From Punica granatum (lineage: Eukaryota; Streptophyta; Magnoliopsida; Myrtales; Lythraceae): a stretch of 64,000 nucleotides of DNA. Under the pieces are notes generated by a model, which ran no database searches, had not been told where the DNA came from, and saw only the letters and a program-made list of their open reading frames with translations. The translations under genes and the position numbers were made by a program. The DNA is taken from assembly GCF_007655135.1 (NCBI RefSeq), contig NC_045132.1:10602001-10666000 (forward strand). Direction: 5' to 3'. This document shows, piece after piece, positions 11,345 through 23,592 of the stretch (the first letter of the stretch is position 1; each line of letters starts with the position of its first letter).

Positions 11345-11990
11345 TTCGAATTCCCTCGGGACCATCCCGGCTTTTAAATTCCAGTTCAGGTCTATCCTGG
11401 CCCCTCGAGTCCATCCCGGCTTTTAATTTCCAGTTCAGGTCAATCCTGGCCCCTCGGGTCCATCCCAACTTTTAAATTCCAGTTCAGGTCTATCCTGGCC
11501 CCTCGGGTCCATCCCGGCTTTTAATTTCCAGCTCAGGTCTATCCTGGCCCCTCGGGTCCATCCCGGCTTTTAATTTCCAGCTCAGGTCTATCCTGGCCCC
11601 TCAGGCCCATCCCGGCTTTTAAATTCCAGTTCAGGTCTATCCTGGCCCCTCGGGTCCATCCCGGCTTTTAATTTCCAGTTCAGGCCTATCATGGCCCCTC
11701 GGGTCCATCCCGGCTTTTAATTTCCAGTTCAGGCCTATCCTGGCCCCTCGGGTCCATCCCGGCTTTTAATTTCCAGTTCAGGTCTATCCTGGCCCCTTGG
11801 GTCCATCCCGGCTTTTAAATTCCAATTCAGGTCTATCCTGGCCCTTCGGGTCCATCCCGACTTTTAATTTCTGTTCGGGTCTATCCCGGCTTTTAATTTC
11901 TTGTTCAGGTCTACCCTGGTTTCTTTCAGATTTATCCTGTTTTCTTTTGGGTCTATCCCAGTTTCTTTCGGGTCCGTCCCGATCTTAATT
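11345..11990 (+). repeat. E1 3' UTR tandem array, unit about 49 bp
   Basis: About eleven units spaced about 49 bp, each with CAGGTCTATCCTG and CGGGTCCATCCCG joined by a TTTTAATTTCCAGTT linker. Each motif is a 4-bp stem with a 5-base loop. The last units are degenerate. Open frames through the array are by-products of the repeat. Confidence 0.9.
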
Positions 11991-12092
11991 TCCGACGCAA
12001 TGTCCCGACATGTCCAAGTGAGGTACGAGCAGCAATGGGGGGGACGGTATCAGAACTGTCGCAGGGCCCATAAAGGGGATAGTTATTATGGT

Positions 12093-12134
12093 CTTTGGCT
12101 ACATCCTCTAACCGAGCATGCAACCAAAGAGGGG
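12093..12134 (+). other. E1 polypurine tract and overlapping hairpin
   Basis: PPT AAAGAGGGG (12126-12134) is five bases before the LTR. Its first bases are the 3' arm of an imperfect hairpin, CTTTGGCTACAT 12093-12104 with ATGCAACCAAAG 12118-12129 (10 of 12 paired). Confidence 0.75.
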
Positions 12135-13395
12135 CAAGCTATCAGCACCCTATTTTGGCCCATCGGCTTCCTACACGAGAATCCCCGATCAAAGCTCGGG
12201 ATGCTATCCATCACCCGGCAATCAGAGGCAAATAGGCGGGCACGGAGTCATGAACAATGAGAGAAGAGCTTGGTCACTGAGAAAAGCAAAGGAAAGCCAT
12301 CGGAAGAACTTACAGGCAAAGGACCCCGAAAACAGCGGAGCTGGCACTGCGGCACTATTCATCACCGAATCACTGAAGCACTGAAAGGTGCCCAATATGG
12401 GACTCTAAAAATCCCTCTTAGTGCCAAAGTGACCAGCGACACGTCTGGACGCATTTCCGGGGCATCCTGCTTGGGTCGGGACACCCCGATCCCTCACGGA
12501 CGCCTTTTCTAACAGAGCTCCCGGGGGCCCGCCCCACTGACAAGCAGACGGCCCCCAAAACGGGCCTACAGACACCCAGGGACCACCAAGGTCGGGGAAC
12601 AAGCTTCAGATGACGTTTCAGTGGTCATGAACGTCTCCCGGCGAGCCTTCGGGGTACGCCCACGGAAAACAGAGATCGCAGCGATTCCGAGCACCTCAAG
12701 ACAAAAGGGAATACTGAGAAAATCCCGATCACAAGTCCCTAGGCCTTCCCGGGCTAACGGTCTTCTGTCGGGGACGACGAGCCAATGATCCTTCATGGGG
12801 CAGAAGGGTCACCGAAACGAATGTCGAGACGCCCAAAGAGCAATTGGGGACCGGGGGACACTAAACTCCGCTCCGAACGTCCAAACAGGGCAAAACCGAC
12901 TCTCGAGGCGCCGAGTCGCCCGAGCGTTCGTTCACACGAAGCATGACGATATTAGGCTCATTCAAATCCTCGTCATTCAAGCATTCCAAATCTACAAATT
13001 AATTGGACATCGAAGATCGGATACAAGCTCAATCAAGTTTCAAGCATTTTCCGGCTTTTCTCTCAATCGAATGGGGCCCACAGCTCAGCCAAGCGAGCCA
13101 TCAAGCCACGGCTCAACCCCAAGCCGCGGGTCAAACCCTCGGCTCCGACATGATAGCCCCAAGCCGCGGCTCCTCCCTCCCACTGGCGGCTCCAAGCCTC
13201 CTCCACCACAAATTCAAATTTTCCCTCACATCCATCAACTCCCATCACCCATCCATCACTCCATCACTTCCCTCTTGCTTCCCCTACACTCTACAAGACA
13301 CAAATCCCTCCCTAATCTTCCCTCCAATTTCGGCAGCCCCCTCTTAAGCCCCTAACCCGTGATTAAGCTTCCTTAATCGACCCGTTAGCCATCCC

Positions 13396-13401
13396 TATAA
13401 A
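13396..13401 (+). promoter_or_regulatory. TATA box of E1 3' LTR
   Basis: CTATAAAG is followed after about 30 bp by a pyrimidine-rich stretch (CTTCTTCATTCTCACTC), a typical plant start region. It places U3 at about 1.3 kb. Confidence 0.55.
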
Positions 13402-16097
13402 GCCTCTAGCATCATTAGTTCTAATCACTTCTTCATTCTCACTCTCTCTCAAGCCAATCTCTCTCAAGAATCCTCTCAAACTCCAGCCCTCCCCTCCAAT
13501 TCGTCCAGCCCTTGCCAAGGCCAAAACCGGCCAAAACCGTCGGAAAACCACCTGGTATTCCGATAACCACCCGACTCGACTTAAGCCAAAAATCATCAAA
13601 CTCCCTAGCCTACATATTTCCTACCCCCTAAGTCCATTTCCGAGCTTAGATTCCCCATTTGAGGCCTCCATCATCGCATTCCAGCCGAAGGGAGAATCGG
13701 GTCCCGAGGGTCACCCAGGCGCACACCGGACCTTTATGCATGTCATTTCGCCCCACGACCTCGGCGAGTCGTGCCATCACGTTCAAAGGGTTCCTCACAA
13801 CCCTATCCCTCCCCCATGAAGAGGTGGTCACGGTCCGAGGGCCGATCAATCGTGCACAACCACCGTTTCACCATTATTCTCTTACCGGTTCCTTTGGGTC
13901 CATTCCGAACTTATTCTCACTGTTTTGGATTTCTCTAGGCCTTGGCACGTTCGGGTCTGCCCATGGTCACCTAGATCTACCTCTTAGGAGTCCAACGAAC
14001 CCGGTCTCACACCGTGCCGTGGCCGGAGCGAGCGTGCCGACCCGTTTTCCCGAGACTGCCGCGACTGCGCCTCTTTCGGGTCGTTCCACCCGTAGCTCCA
14101 AGTCGTGTCTCGCGACTCTCAAGGCCTCTGCCCTGACTCTTTTCCTCTTGCAATGAGGCTAGGTAACACCTCTTCATAACCTAGAGAAGTTAGGACTCTC
14201 TATATGTGTTTGCATGGAGTGATAACGTGATTTAAGTGACTAAGGAGCATGATAGACGTCATTTTTCTTCCGGATCTAAGCTTCCATGCAACCCCATGCA
14301 ACGTCATAACGTTTTATCCTTTTGGCTATGTCCGAATGATGTGTGAACGTGCATCTCATGGTCGGGCACGACTTATTTCGAGGCTAGAGAGTCCCTCGTG
14401 GTCCGTGGGGGTCGCGGAACTCGCGGCCATACCTCCCAAAGGGATGGCCGAGAGTTCCCTTGCCCCTCACGGACGCACCGGGCGCTCTTTCGCCCCGAAG
14501 CTTATTGTTCCCCATACTTTATCGTCCCGAATGTCGTGTAATGTGTGGACATGACGAGAAGCACTCGAGATCTAGGGGGAAGAGGTCCTCATGGGTCGGT
14601 TGCACCAAGAGGAGCTCGCGGCCACCTTCCTTGCAAGGGGGCCGAGGGGTCCCTTGGTTCTTCCGAGGCCGTGGACTTCTCGTCCCGTGATGTCGGGGGC
14701 TTCTCGGGATACATTTCCGAGCTTGGCAGTGAATGAACCAATGTTGCACTACAAATTTCATTAAACATGATGCTTGCGCTCGTCTCGTGTTTACATTTGC
14801 GTAGTCAAGACCGTAGTGACGTTTGTTTAGTGAAATGTGTTTAATTCGTGTGTGTACATCACTTGATGCATGCAAGGATCGATTGAAAATGATAGGAGAG
14901 ACCCGTCCAAATTTGGATCGGGCCAAGAGGCTTTCGGCCACTCATCCTTAGGGGATGGCCGAATTCTTCGTGACCCCCTACGAGTTAGGATCGGTCTCTC
15001 TTGGTTATTTTAAATCCGATCCTTGGGATTGCTTGCGACTTTGTTTTCTTTTCTCCTTCCTTCTTCCAATTATTAATCATGTATTAATTATTTATTAGAT
15101 ATGTTAGTTTCGGAAAATCACCCATCAAGTCCATAATTGTGATATAAATTGATAACCACCGAATAATTTCACAAATGGGGCAAATGGGACGTCTCATTCG
15201 GTTAATTAAATCATTTGGATTAAATAATTGGACAAATCAAATGTTAATTCGTAAACGCATCGATGGTTCACGGAATGGCGGAAATGCCCTTTTCCTTTAA
15301 AAACCCACAATTTCAAAACACCGAGACGTGCGACACGAATAGAACCGACGTCTAGCGAATACTCGCGTGCCACGACTCGAGTCCGGGCCCGATTTGAGGC
15401 GGCTCGAGTCGAGACGCACGAGTCTTCCTTAGACCCCTTCGTGTCACACGATCTCCAATTTGCATACGAACATCACAATTTCATTATCCGAGGGCATAAC
15501 CGTCATTCCGTGATTCACCGGTACCCTAGGTACTAGGGAGTCGGAAACACCTCGATCTATGGACGGAAAAGGGCAACCTGTCCGGGTGCGAGTCTCATTC
15601 GCATGGCCCATTCTGTCCACTTTCGGTGTTTCTATCTTCTTATTGTAGATTCGGTGGGGATCGTTTTATTTCAGTTACAAAACAAAAAGAATCGGACTAA
15701 TCATACATCCGGCCTAATCAAACACTAGATAATGGATAGGCGGAATGATATATTCCAATCTAGAGTCAAAACACGAGTTTGGCTAATTCGGTGAAACCGC
15801 AGTGCCACCCCAACTGAATAAGAGTCCTAAAACAAATTCACACATATGATTGGCTTAGAATCATGTCTCAGTTCCCCCCTATGTTTGGCTAGGTTAGATA
15901 CATTGTTTGCTAATCAACCCCGGTTAATAACTGATTAAATCACGTACATTCGACTTAATACACCACTTGTTTGTATTCACCGACAGTTGTCAGTTATTGT
16001 CTGTATTATGTCAGTTTTATCAGTTTTCTTCTGTTTTGTCTTTGCCTATGATGATTTATTGCGGTTCGGGCCCGAGCCCATAGATTACGTGTCGCAC

Positions 16098-16142
16098 GGG
16101 GTCCAACGCCCCCAAACCACCGAACACGAGGTCCAACGCCTC
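16098..16142 (+). other. Two small hairpins with TCCAACG loops
   Basis: GGGG-TCCAACG-CCCC (16098-16112) and GAGG-TCCAACG-CCTC (16128-16142). The loop is the same and the stem differs by a compensated pair. E3 has three of the same kind with AGGG/CCCT stems. Confidence 0.6.
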
Positions 16143-17118
16143 TTAACTCACCGAGCGCGTGCAACCCGAGTGCGGAATGGGATCTAGCCTCGATTCACCG
16201 TCACACTCCGAATGCGGCCTATGTGGAAGGCGGATTTGGATTGAGCGCGTGAAACGAGTTTAGATATCACCCGGGAGCTCGATCGGTCCATCGAATACAT
16301 TGAGAACCGACCGGTTCTCCCGAAACCGTTGGATCGATCGAACCCAACCCCCGGCTCCTCGAGCCCGCGTTGCCTTAATTTGTTTATCGGTTATTCGAAA
16401 TACTCGGTGAGCCGGAGCGGAATATTGGCCCAATGCAAATCGATCGGGATCCATTTACTTATTCAATTATACCTTGTAATTAGTTGAGAGAACATTGCGA
16501 GAATTCTATTTGTATGTTCATTCGTGCACTTGTAAGGATCCCCGATCGGCGAGCGAGAGGTCCGAGTGTTGGATCGGTTAAGTTGGTCTATCGCCACCAA
16601 AGGGTGAGTAAACTCGGATACTCGTGGCTTCGGTTCAAGCAGGGATTCGACCATCACGGTTCGATGAACTGTAATGCTAGGATAGTGAACCGACTCCTCG
16701 ATGCACAAGCCTACTTATCTTTCGGATTCTTAGCCCAACTTGATTAATTCATCGACTTTACGATGTCAAAATGGGCGAGCCAAGTGCGACCTTAAATCAC
16801 GCGGTAAATAAACAAATCGGCAAGCCTAGCAAGCTAGAGTACCGAAAGGGCGTGCGGGATATAGGCCCGCACGTAATAGAACCCCCGAATCCGGAATTTT
16901 CGATTCCGCATGACCATTGCCTTAGCATTTAGGTGTACCTCATACCCCTAGACCCGGGTAACTTGCCGGCCCTCGACTTTCGGATCGTAAAATGGCAAGT
17001 GGCGACTCCTTCTCACGTGCGTCCGTCGCGCGTCCTCGGGAAGGTGGACACTCCCAAGCCGCGTTTGCTTAGGCTTTGCACATGCGTGCCCCGACGAGAT
17101 TAAATTCGGGTGCGCACA

Positions 17119-18462
17119 ACGGCGACTGCAGCCTATTCCCGGGCATGCGGCTGTCCCCGAAGTTCAAGATCCCGGAGTTCAAGACCTACGGGGGTACGAC
17201 GGATCCACGCCACCACCTCCGCCATTACCGGGGGAAGATGCTACAGTATTGGGAGTACGAGGAGTTCGTCATCCACTCCTTCCAAGACAGCCTATCGGGA
17301 TCCGCTCTCGATTGGTTCGTGTCATTGAAGGCCGATGACATTCCGACGTGGGAAGACCTCTCCCGGAAGTTCATCGACCAATACCGATATTGCGCTGAAG
17401 CGCCTCCCACCCTCCTGTAGCTGAGTACAAAAGAGATGGCGCGGGGCCAAAGGTTCGAAGAATATGCTACTAAGTGGCGTGCCCAAGCGACAAAACACAT
17501 CCCTCCAATCAGCGAAGCACAACAGGTTCAGTTGTTTCACTCCACACTGAGAGGGATATATTATTCGCACCTATTGGCCCACACTTCTTCATTCTCCGAC
17601 CTCATCGAGGCCGGGAAAAAGCTTGATTTGGGGATCAAGCTCGGAAGGATGGAGGGCCCCGCCAGTAAAGGAGAGGAGTCATCGAAGAAGGTCCCCGCGA
17701 CGTCCCCATCTTCCGGCGGGAGGAGAGGAAAGGAAGTCTCAGTTAACGCTGTCAATACGGCACATCAGACGCCCCAGCAATACCCGATGAATCTCACAAC
17801 CGTACCGACTGCCGCTTCTACCTACGTCCCTCCGCCTCCACAGCACCAACCTCAGTCGATTTATTACTCGGCTCCACCGGTCCCGCCGACAATGACCCCG
17901 CAACCGTACGACCACTACGCGCCCGCATCAGCTCAGCCCCCTCAACCTAGGCCCCCGGTGTCGAGAGCTCCTCCACCGACGCAACAGAACCCCACTTCGC
18001 AGGGTCCACAGGCCGGCACCTCGCAACACCGACCCCGCAAGCAATACACACCTCTGCCTGCCCCTCTTTCTCACATATATCGACAACTCCTTGCAGGCGA
18101 TCAGATTTGACCGATATCCCCAGGCCCGAATTTTGACCCGTCCATTCAGGACCAGTCCAAACACTGCGAATATCATCAGGGCGCGCCATGACACACTCTC
18201 GATAATTGTTGGAGGTTGTGAGACGAGATCCAAAGGAGGATCGACGGCAACAGGCTCACCTTCAACACCGTCAGGCCCCCGAATGTGCAGGACAACCCCC
18301 TCCCGGACCATAGGCCAAGTTCGGGACCTTCCATCAACATGATCTCCATATGCGCCTCAGAGAGGGACGAAGACACACGAGACAACCCCCTTCCCTTCGT
18401 GATCAACTATACTCCCGAGGAACCCACGGTCGGATCCGCGGGACACATGGCTTCGTCGGCTC
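17119..18462 (+). pseudogene. E2 gag fragment (capsid-like domain to zinc knuckle)
   Basis: Starts directly after the E1 LTR at the residues matching E3 gag about 280 (LFPGMRL). It holds the capsid-like domain (GSALDWFVSL, TWEDLSRKF) and a proline/glutamine-rich linker, then the zinc-knuckle region near 18165-18210. In-frame stops are at 17418-17420, 18108-18110, 18189-18191 and 18219-18221. It is cut at 18462 by E3 and resumes at 39318 (after the duplicated GGCTC). Confidence 0.88.
18458..18462. other. Target-site duplication of E3, left (GGCTC)
   Basis: GGCTC immediately before the E3 5' LTR, repeated at 39318-39322 immediately after the 3' LTR. Five bases is the usual length for Ty3/gypsy integrases. 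Confidence 0.95.
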
Positions 18463-20061
18463 TGTCAGCACCCCATTTTGGCTCACCTTTTCAAATGATG
18501 ATATCAGCAATGATCCAAGCCACAACCTGAGCAGAATACAGAAAAACGACTTAACAGAGCAGAAAATCACTATTCATCCTCAAGTCGGCAAAATCGGGCA
18601 AATGACACATGCATATGACAGAAGGACTCCAGGGGTCACCAAAGGGTAATAGAGTGACTAGAGAGCTCAGCAATATCCAAAACCGGCATTTTCAGTATAT
18701 CACACGGACAGTTCTATTTTCCGATAGTTCCCTCGATCATCGGAAGACAGCCAATATTGGACCCCAAAAATCCACTCCAATGCCAAACAGATGAAAAGTG
18801 TCCCCAAAGGCATTTTGCAAATCATCTGCTCTATAAAGAACAACTTTCTGTATACAAACAACTTTTCAGTGGAAGTCCAAAAATGCCGGTTTCTCGAAGA
18901 AAAGTTAATTCCAAATATCAGATGCGGCCAAGCCCCTCAATCATACAGAGCACGAGCAATGCTTCATATTGTCTTTTAGAAGCCATACAGACACTCTGAA
19001 TGACTTCCGAATGACAAAACGGGCATACCCTTCTTCGGAAGAGCGTAACCGGAGACTGGTCTGATGGAATTACGGCAAACGAAGTTCACACTACATTGCC
19101 CTGAAAACTCCAATGGACATTCGCAATTGGGCAAAACAGACAGCAAAACCCTTCACGGTTTCCCGAGTAACCTCCGAGGGGCACAAAAGGCCATTTTCAG
19201 TGAAAATCCATATCCGGAGGTCCTCTTTGGGGAAACTTGACGCCGGATGCTTACCTTACACAATGCTAGCCTTCTCAAGGCTCAATGTGGAATTGTCGGA
19301 ATGATTCACACAACTCATCTAGACCCCTCGAGCAGTGCTTTAAGGGTCTCAGATGCACTTTTCATATCCTTAGAGGCCCAATCTCAGCAAACAGAGATCG
19401 CAGTAATCTCCGGATCGCCCAAGAAACTCAGAAAGCAATATGAGAAATCCAGTTTCGGCCTCCTAGGACATCTCCGGCTCCATATTTGTATTTACCGGCT
19501 TAAGGGACAAGGACCCACGTAATTTGACAATTTATGTCAAAATGACTGACGTGGGATGAAGATACAAGATATGCTGTCAGAAGTGGGTAACCTCGCTCTG
19601 AATGCATAAAAGGAGCAAAACCGGCTTCCAAGCCTCATACAGACATTTGGCAATTTCTCACGGAAAATGCCAATCTCGGACTCATTAAATCCATTTCCTC
19701 GCGTATATCGATAATTCGACGTTCAATTCAAACCACGAACTTCGAATGCGCGATCAATCGAGACCCGAGCTTTTTCCCGGTTTCTCCTCTTCGGTTGTGG
19801 GACCTACGGGCTATTCAAGATGAGTCACCCTTTACTCTAGAAGCTTCTTCTTCTTCTTCAATGCAAGAAGCCAACTTGCACTCTTGCTTGAAAATATCCA
19901 AGAGTTTGAAGACAACACTCAAGCCTCCATCAATGCTCATCAATGCTCATCAATGACTTATCTCTTCTTCATTAATGCAATGGAAGAGGATGAGACTTGA
20001 TATTTTCTAAGCATGGGGGTTAAGAGCACTTGCTTTTGCTAATTGTGTCATTAGCTTTGCC

Positions 20062-20068
20062 TATAAAT
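20062..20068 (+). promoter_or_regulatory. TATA box of E3 5' LTR
   Basis: TATAAAT in GCCTATAAATGG, followed about 30 bp later by CTTCTCCTCTTACAC, a likely start region. Identical at 36274-36280 in the 3' LTR. Confidence 0.65.
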
Positions 20069-20424
20069 GGCCCAAAAGTGATTAAGATAATCACTTCTCC
20101 TCTTACACACTCTCTCCAACCTTTCTCTTTCAAGAAATCCTCACAAACTCCATAGCCAAGAACACTCAAGAACCAGAAAACTTCAGAACTTAGAAGGAAG
20201 AGAAAAGAAAACCGAAAAGATCAAAAGAGAGCCTTGAGCTCTTAAGTCGGAAGCCGATGTTCATCATCCCGACTTAAGCTCAAAATTTCTCAAACTTCAT
20301 ATCCCACTCATTTTGGACCCATGGAGTTCATTGGTGAAATTGGTTTTTCCATTTGAAGTCTTTAAATTATTGTTTCAGGTCAAATAGTGCATTTCGGGTG
20401 AAATCGATACCCTCGGATGAATAG

Positions 20425-20530
20425 TGACCCGCCAGCGCCAGCCGCGCGCACGCCCGCGCACGCCCGCGCACTCCCGCGCGCCTGCCCGCGCGCATGCGCA
20501 CGCCCGCGCCCTGCGCACGCCGCGCGCCTC
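20425..20530 (+). repeat. GC-rich CGCGCACGCC block in E3 5' LTR
   Basis: Irregular short repeats of CCCGCGCACG and CCCGCGCGCC, very CpG-rich. It lies in the transcribed leader. The 3' LTR copy (36650-36795) is 61 bp longer, showing slippage or unequal exchange since insertion or during reverse transcription. Confidence 0.85.
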
Positions 20531-22205
20531 CCGTGCATTCCAGCCGCATTCCCCGTGCACCTAGCTCCCCGAACGTGCATCCTTTGCACCCGAGCATCCT
20601 TCCAAGCGTTCAACCGAGTCACCCGACTCTCGAACACTTCCCCGACTCTTTCCTCGTATCCCGAGGCTAGGTAAATCACTCTTGACTTAGAGGAGTTAGG
20701 GCTTTTTATATTTTTGCATGGCTATGGAGTACTATGGTATTTTATGCATACTTAACTTGCAAGACTTAACTTTTATGCAATTTTATGTTATATTATGCAT
20801 GTGTATTACCTTATAACTTGCTAGCATGTCGGAAAAAGGTTTGGATTGTTGTTTGGAAGACCATCCCGACCCGGAAATGGCAAGTGAGCTCACGGCCAAG
20901 TCTCTAAATGGGATGGCCGAGACTTGAGTTGCTCTTTTCGGGTTAAGATTGGTCTCCTTAGCCCGATCCAAGTTATTTTCCGAGTTTATTTTGTTGTTCT
21001 TGCATGCATGAAGCCGGTATTATTTTATCGATTCCTTAAATAACATGTTTGTGAATGTTTGCATGTTTAAATGAGTTAATCAAATCATGGTAATACCGGT
21101 TTTTGTCAAAACGTGTTATTCATGATGTTTGATGTTTGAGCATGCAAAAAATGATTAAACCAAGACAAGGAAATTCTTTGTGATTTGAATCGAGCCATGA
21201 GAGTATTCGGCCATCTTTGACAAGGTGAAGCCGAGGGCTTCTTGGCCCTTTTTGGATCAAGAATGATTTCCTTATTTCGAGTTTAATTCATTTCTCGGAT
21301 TGTACGAAAGTGTAATTTCGATATTTCCACGATTCCCATGTTAAAACATCGATTACATGTCTTTTCAAAACAAAACATGCATGGATTCGGGTATCGTTGA
21401 CTCATTCGGGTCCATTCGGTTACGAGGGTAGTTTCGGTCATTGGACCAAATATCCTCGATCCTTACGGATTCGTGTTGGTCGCCGAATCACGAATCGTTT
21501 TCACAATTAAAGTATTCGGCAATAACCTTAAGCATTAATTCCACGAACGGGTTAATCGGGACGTTCACACGGTTAATTCATTCCATTTAAATAACTTTGC
21601 ACGAATTGGACATTAATTTGTAACTCGCGTCGACGAATTACAAAACGGTGTTAATGCCCTTTTCAAAACCCTCATACTTTCAAATCCTTATTGTGTTGTT
21701 CTCCTTTTCTGAAAACAAATTTTCAAATCAAGGGCAAGAACATCATTTCGTGATTCGCCGACATCCTAGCGCAGTTTAAGATGTCAGTTGGGTATTCTGT
21801 ATCAAAATACAGTTATCGGACTAATCATTTCACTCGACTTAACCAAATCCTAGAAAATGGTTAGGCGGAACTCTAGGTTCCAAATCTAGAGTCAAAATAC
21901 AAGTTTGGATCAATTCAGTGGTAATTCAGTGTCACAACACCGAATCACTATAAAAGCAATCTACACACATGATATTCGATTCTCTTTTCCAAATTTCCAA
22001 CAAAAGCAGAATACTAAAACATTGGCACGTGTTTGATTGCTTAGCATATGGCATTTGCTTGCAAAAACACTTTTGGATTAATAAACTTGTTAATCCACGT
22101 ACATTCGGTAAATACAAAACACCTTGTCTGTTATTAACATGTTGCGTGTTATCTTTCCGCACTTGTTTGCCATACGGGTCGAGCTTGATCCCTAGGCCGA
22201 ATAAT

Positions 22206-22279
22206 ATTAGGGTTCAACACCCTAATCATCGAGCACAGGGTTCAACGCCCTAATCAACACTCACAGGGTCCAACGCCCT
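22206..22279 (+). other. Three small hairpins with TYCAACR loops in E3 5' LTR
   Basis: ATTAGGG 22206-22212 / CCCTAAT 22220-22226 (7 bp), AGGG 22237-22240 / CCCT 22248-22251, and AGGG 22265-22268 / CCCT 22276-22279. All have 7-base loops TTCAACA, TTCAACG and TCCAACG. E1, E4 and E2-type LTRs have two at this place with GGGG/CCCC and GAGG/CCTC stems. Confidence 0.65.
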
Positions 22280-22767
22280 ATTCAGTGAGAGCGTCCATTG
22301 AATTTCAGTTCTTCGGTCTTTTTCCCTAAACTCACGGTGAGTTAGAGTGGAATAATAACCGAACGCGAGTCGACTGGAATTCGGCCATTTGTAATTTGTA
22401 TTTATTGTTTTCGAGAGCATTGTAAGGATTTTATTTTGTACATTTATTATGTAAGAATTCCAGTCGGTGAGCGAACGATCCGAGAGTCGAATTAATCGAA
22501 TCGGTCTAATGCTTGCCCAGATACAAGTAAATCCAAGAACTCGCGGTTCTGGTTCACGCAGGGATTCAACCTCCATGGTTCGATGAACTGTAATGCAAGA
22601 TTGTGAACCAATTCCCCGACACAAGGGTTTACTTCTCTCTCAGCTTCTCCACCGATATCGTTTAATTCATCGAAGTTACGGTGTCAAAACGTGTGAGCCG
22701 AGTGCAGCCTAATTCATGCGGTAAATAAAACAAAATGCAAGCCTAGCAAACCAGAGTACCGAAAGGG

Positions 22768-22790
22768 CGTGCGGGATATAGGCTCGCACG
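22768..22790 (+). other. Conserved LTR hairpin with AUAUAGG loop (E3)
   Basis: CGTGCGGG 22768-22775 pairs with CTCGCACG 22783-22790 (one G-U pair). The 3' LTR has CCCGCACG instead, so pairing is kept in both. Confidence 0.6.
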
Positions 22791-22920
22791 TAACATGAAC
22801 CCCCGAACACGGATTTTCCGGTTCCGCACAGATCAATGCCTTAACGACAAACTAGGTGTTCCATACCCCTAGACTCGGGTAACTTATCCGCCCTCGACCT
22901 ACGGGTCGTAAAATGATAAG

Positions 22921-22930
22921 TGGCGACTCC
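22921..22930 (+). other. PBS-like decamer inside E3 5' LTR
   Basis: TGGCGACTCC, 127 bp before the identical first ten bases of the true PBS (23048). Confidence 0.6.
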
Positions 22931-23047
22931 TTCTCTCACGCGTGTCCGTCACGCGTCCCCACGGGAAGGTGGACACTCCCAAGCCGCGCGATCCAAAAGC
23001 GCGTAATGCGGGCCCCGACGAGAGTCCACATTCGGGTCCGTACAGCT

Positions 23048-23065
23048 TGGCGACTCCACTGGGGA
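23048..23065 (+). other. Primer-binding site of E3 (tRNA-Arg type)
   Basis: TGGCGACTCCACTGGGGA, three bases after the LTR end, identical to the E1 site. Confidence 0.88.
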
Positions 23066-23592
23066 TATACTTAGTGGATTCAGGCTCGATCCGTTTGCTT
23101 GCTTGCATGTTTATTTATCGCTTTCTGTACATTTACTTTTCTTGCACATTTACTTTTCTGCACTCGCATTGCATCATTCTAGTGGATTTAGGTACCATGC
23201 TTGAAATCCCACAAGCGGCAATCTAGGAATCTAGGTTAGACAGGGGTTCGAAGTAGGGGTACGGCGCGCGGTTCGACTGTCGCTTAGGCCTTGAAAAGAA
23301 TCTCGCCCGATTTCAAGGAATTGATCCCCTTGAATCGGGAGCCCCCATCCCTAGTTAGTGGTTTTCCCACTAGAACACTGAAACCATGCATAAACAGGGA
23401 CCGTCATGCTGGACCAAAACAAACCTCATGCCGTCAACAGACCCAAAGTCCGGTCTTTGAGTCGGCCCCTAGTTTTCTTTTAGGCGGGCCTTTTGTTGTT
23501 TTTCTACAATGCATGCATGTTTTCAAAACAACCTAGGACATTACATCAGTTTGTTTATAAACATTAAACCAACATCTCTCCATTAGGCAAGG
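23066..23592 (+). other. E3 5' untranslated leader after the PBS
   Basis: Non-coding, alignable to the E1 leader. It holds a hairpin GGCCC 23464-23468 / GGGCC 23486-23490 with inner CTA/TAG around a T-rich loop, at the same place as in E1. With the LTR part, the RNA leader before ORF1 would be about 3.5 kb. Confidence 0.7.

Larger units (their letters stand above)
1..17118 (+). mobile_element. E1: Tat/Ogre-like LTR retrotransposon, 5' end outside window, decayed
   Basis: Seen: the end of a 5' LTR, PBS, ORF1, gag-protease, intron-like spacer, pol, 3' UTR, PPT and a full 3' LTR, in that order on the + strand. The first 586 bases align without a length change to 16533-17118, so the two LTRs are partners. 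I counted about 19 differences in 586 (roughly 3%). All ORFs carry stops or frameshifts, so the copy is not autonomous. The bases after 17118 continue as gag sequence of another copy (E2), so E1 was inserted into E2 gag. The left target duplication is outside the window; the right one would be ACGGC. Confidence 0.93.
12140..17118 (+). repeat. E1 3' LTR (4,979 bp, type A)
   Basis: Begins TATCAGCACC (the usual TGTCAGCACC with TG changed to TA) and ends GCACA. A TATA box lies at 13396-13401. An inverted repeat CGACTCGAG/CTCGAGTCG is at 15373-15411, two small hairpins at 16098-16142, and an LTR-end hairpin and PBS-like decamer recur near the end. No gene is seen inside; the open frames are short and not conserved as proteins. 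Confidence 0.9.
18463..23044 (+). repeat. E3 5' LTR (4,582 bp, type B)
   Basis: Begins TGTCAGCACC and ends GTACA. It aligns to 34675-39317 with a constant offset of 16,212 before and 16,273 after a GC-rich block, so the 61-bp length difference lies there. TATA box at 20062. U3 is about 1.6 kb and the transcribed R-U5 part about 2.9 kb. No gene is seen inside. Confidence 0.95.

Noticed and set aside
17076..17420. Apparent start of E2 gag inside the E1 LTR end
   Set aside because: The ATG is in the LTR and the frame runs into E2 gag by chance; the true gag start lies upstream of E1, outside the window.
22250..22624. 124-codon minus-strand frame conserved in the LTRs (also 38523-38897, and 63606-63926 on +)
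   Set aside because: Conservation follows from LTR identity; related type A LTRs have only shorter, different frames here, and there is no recognisable domain.
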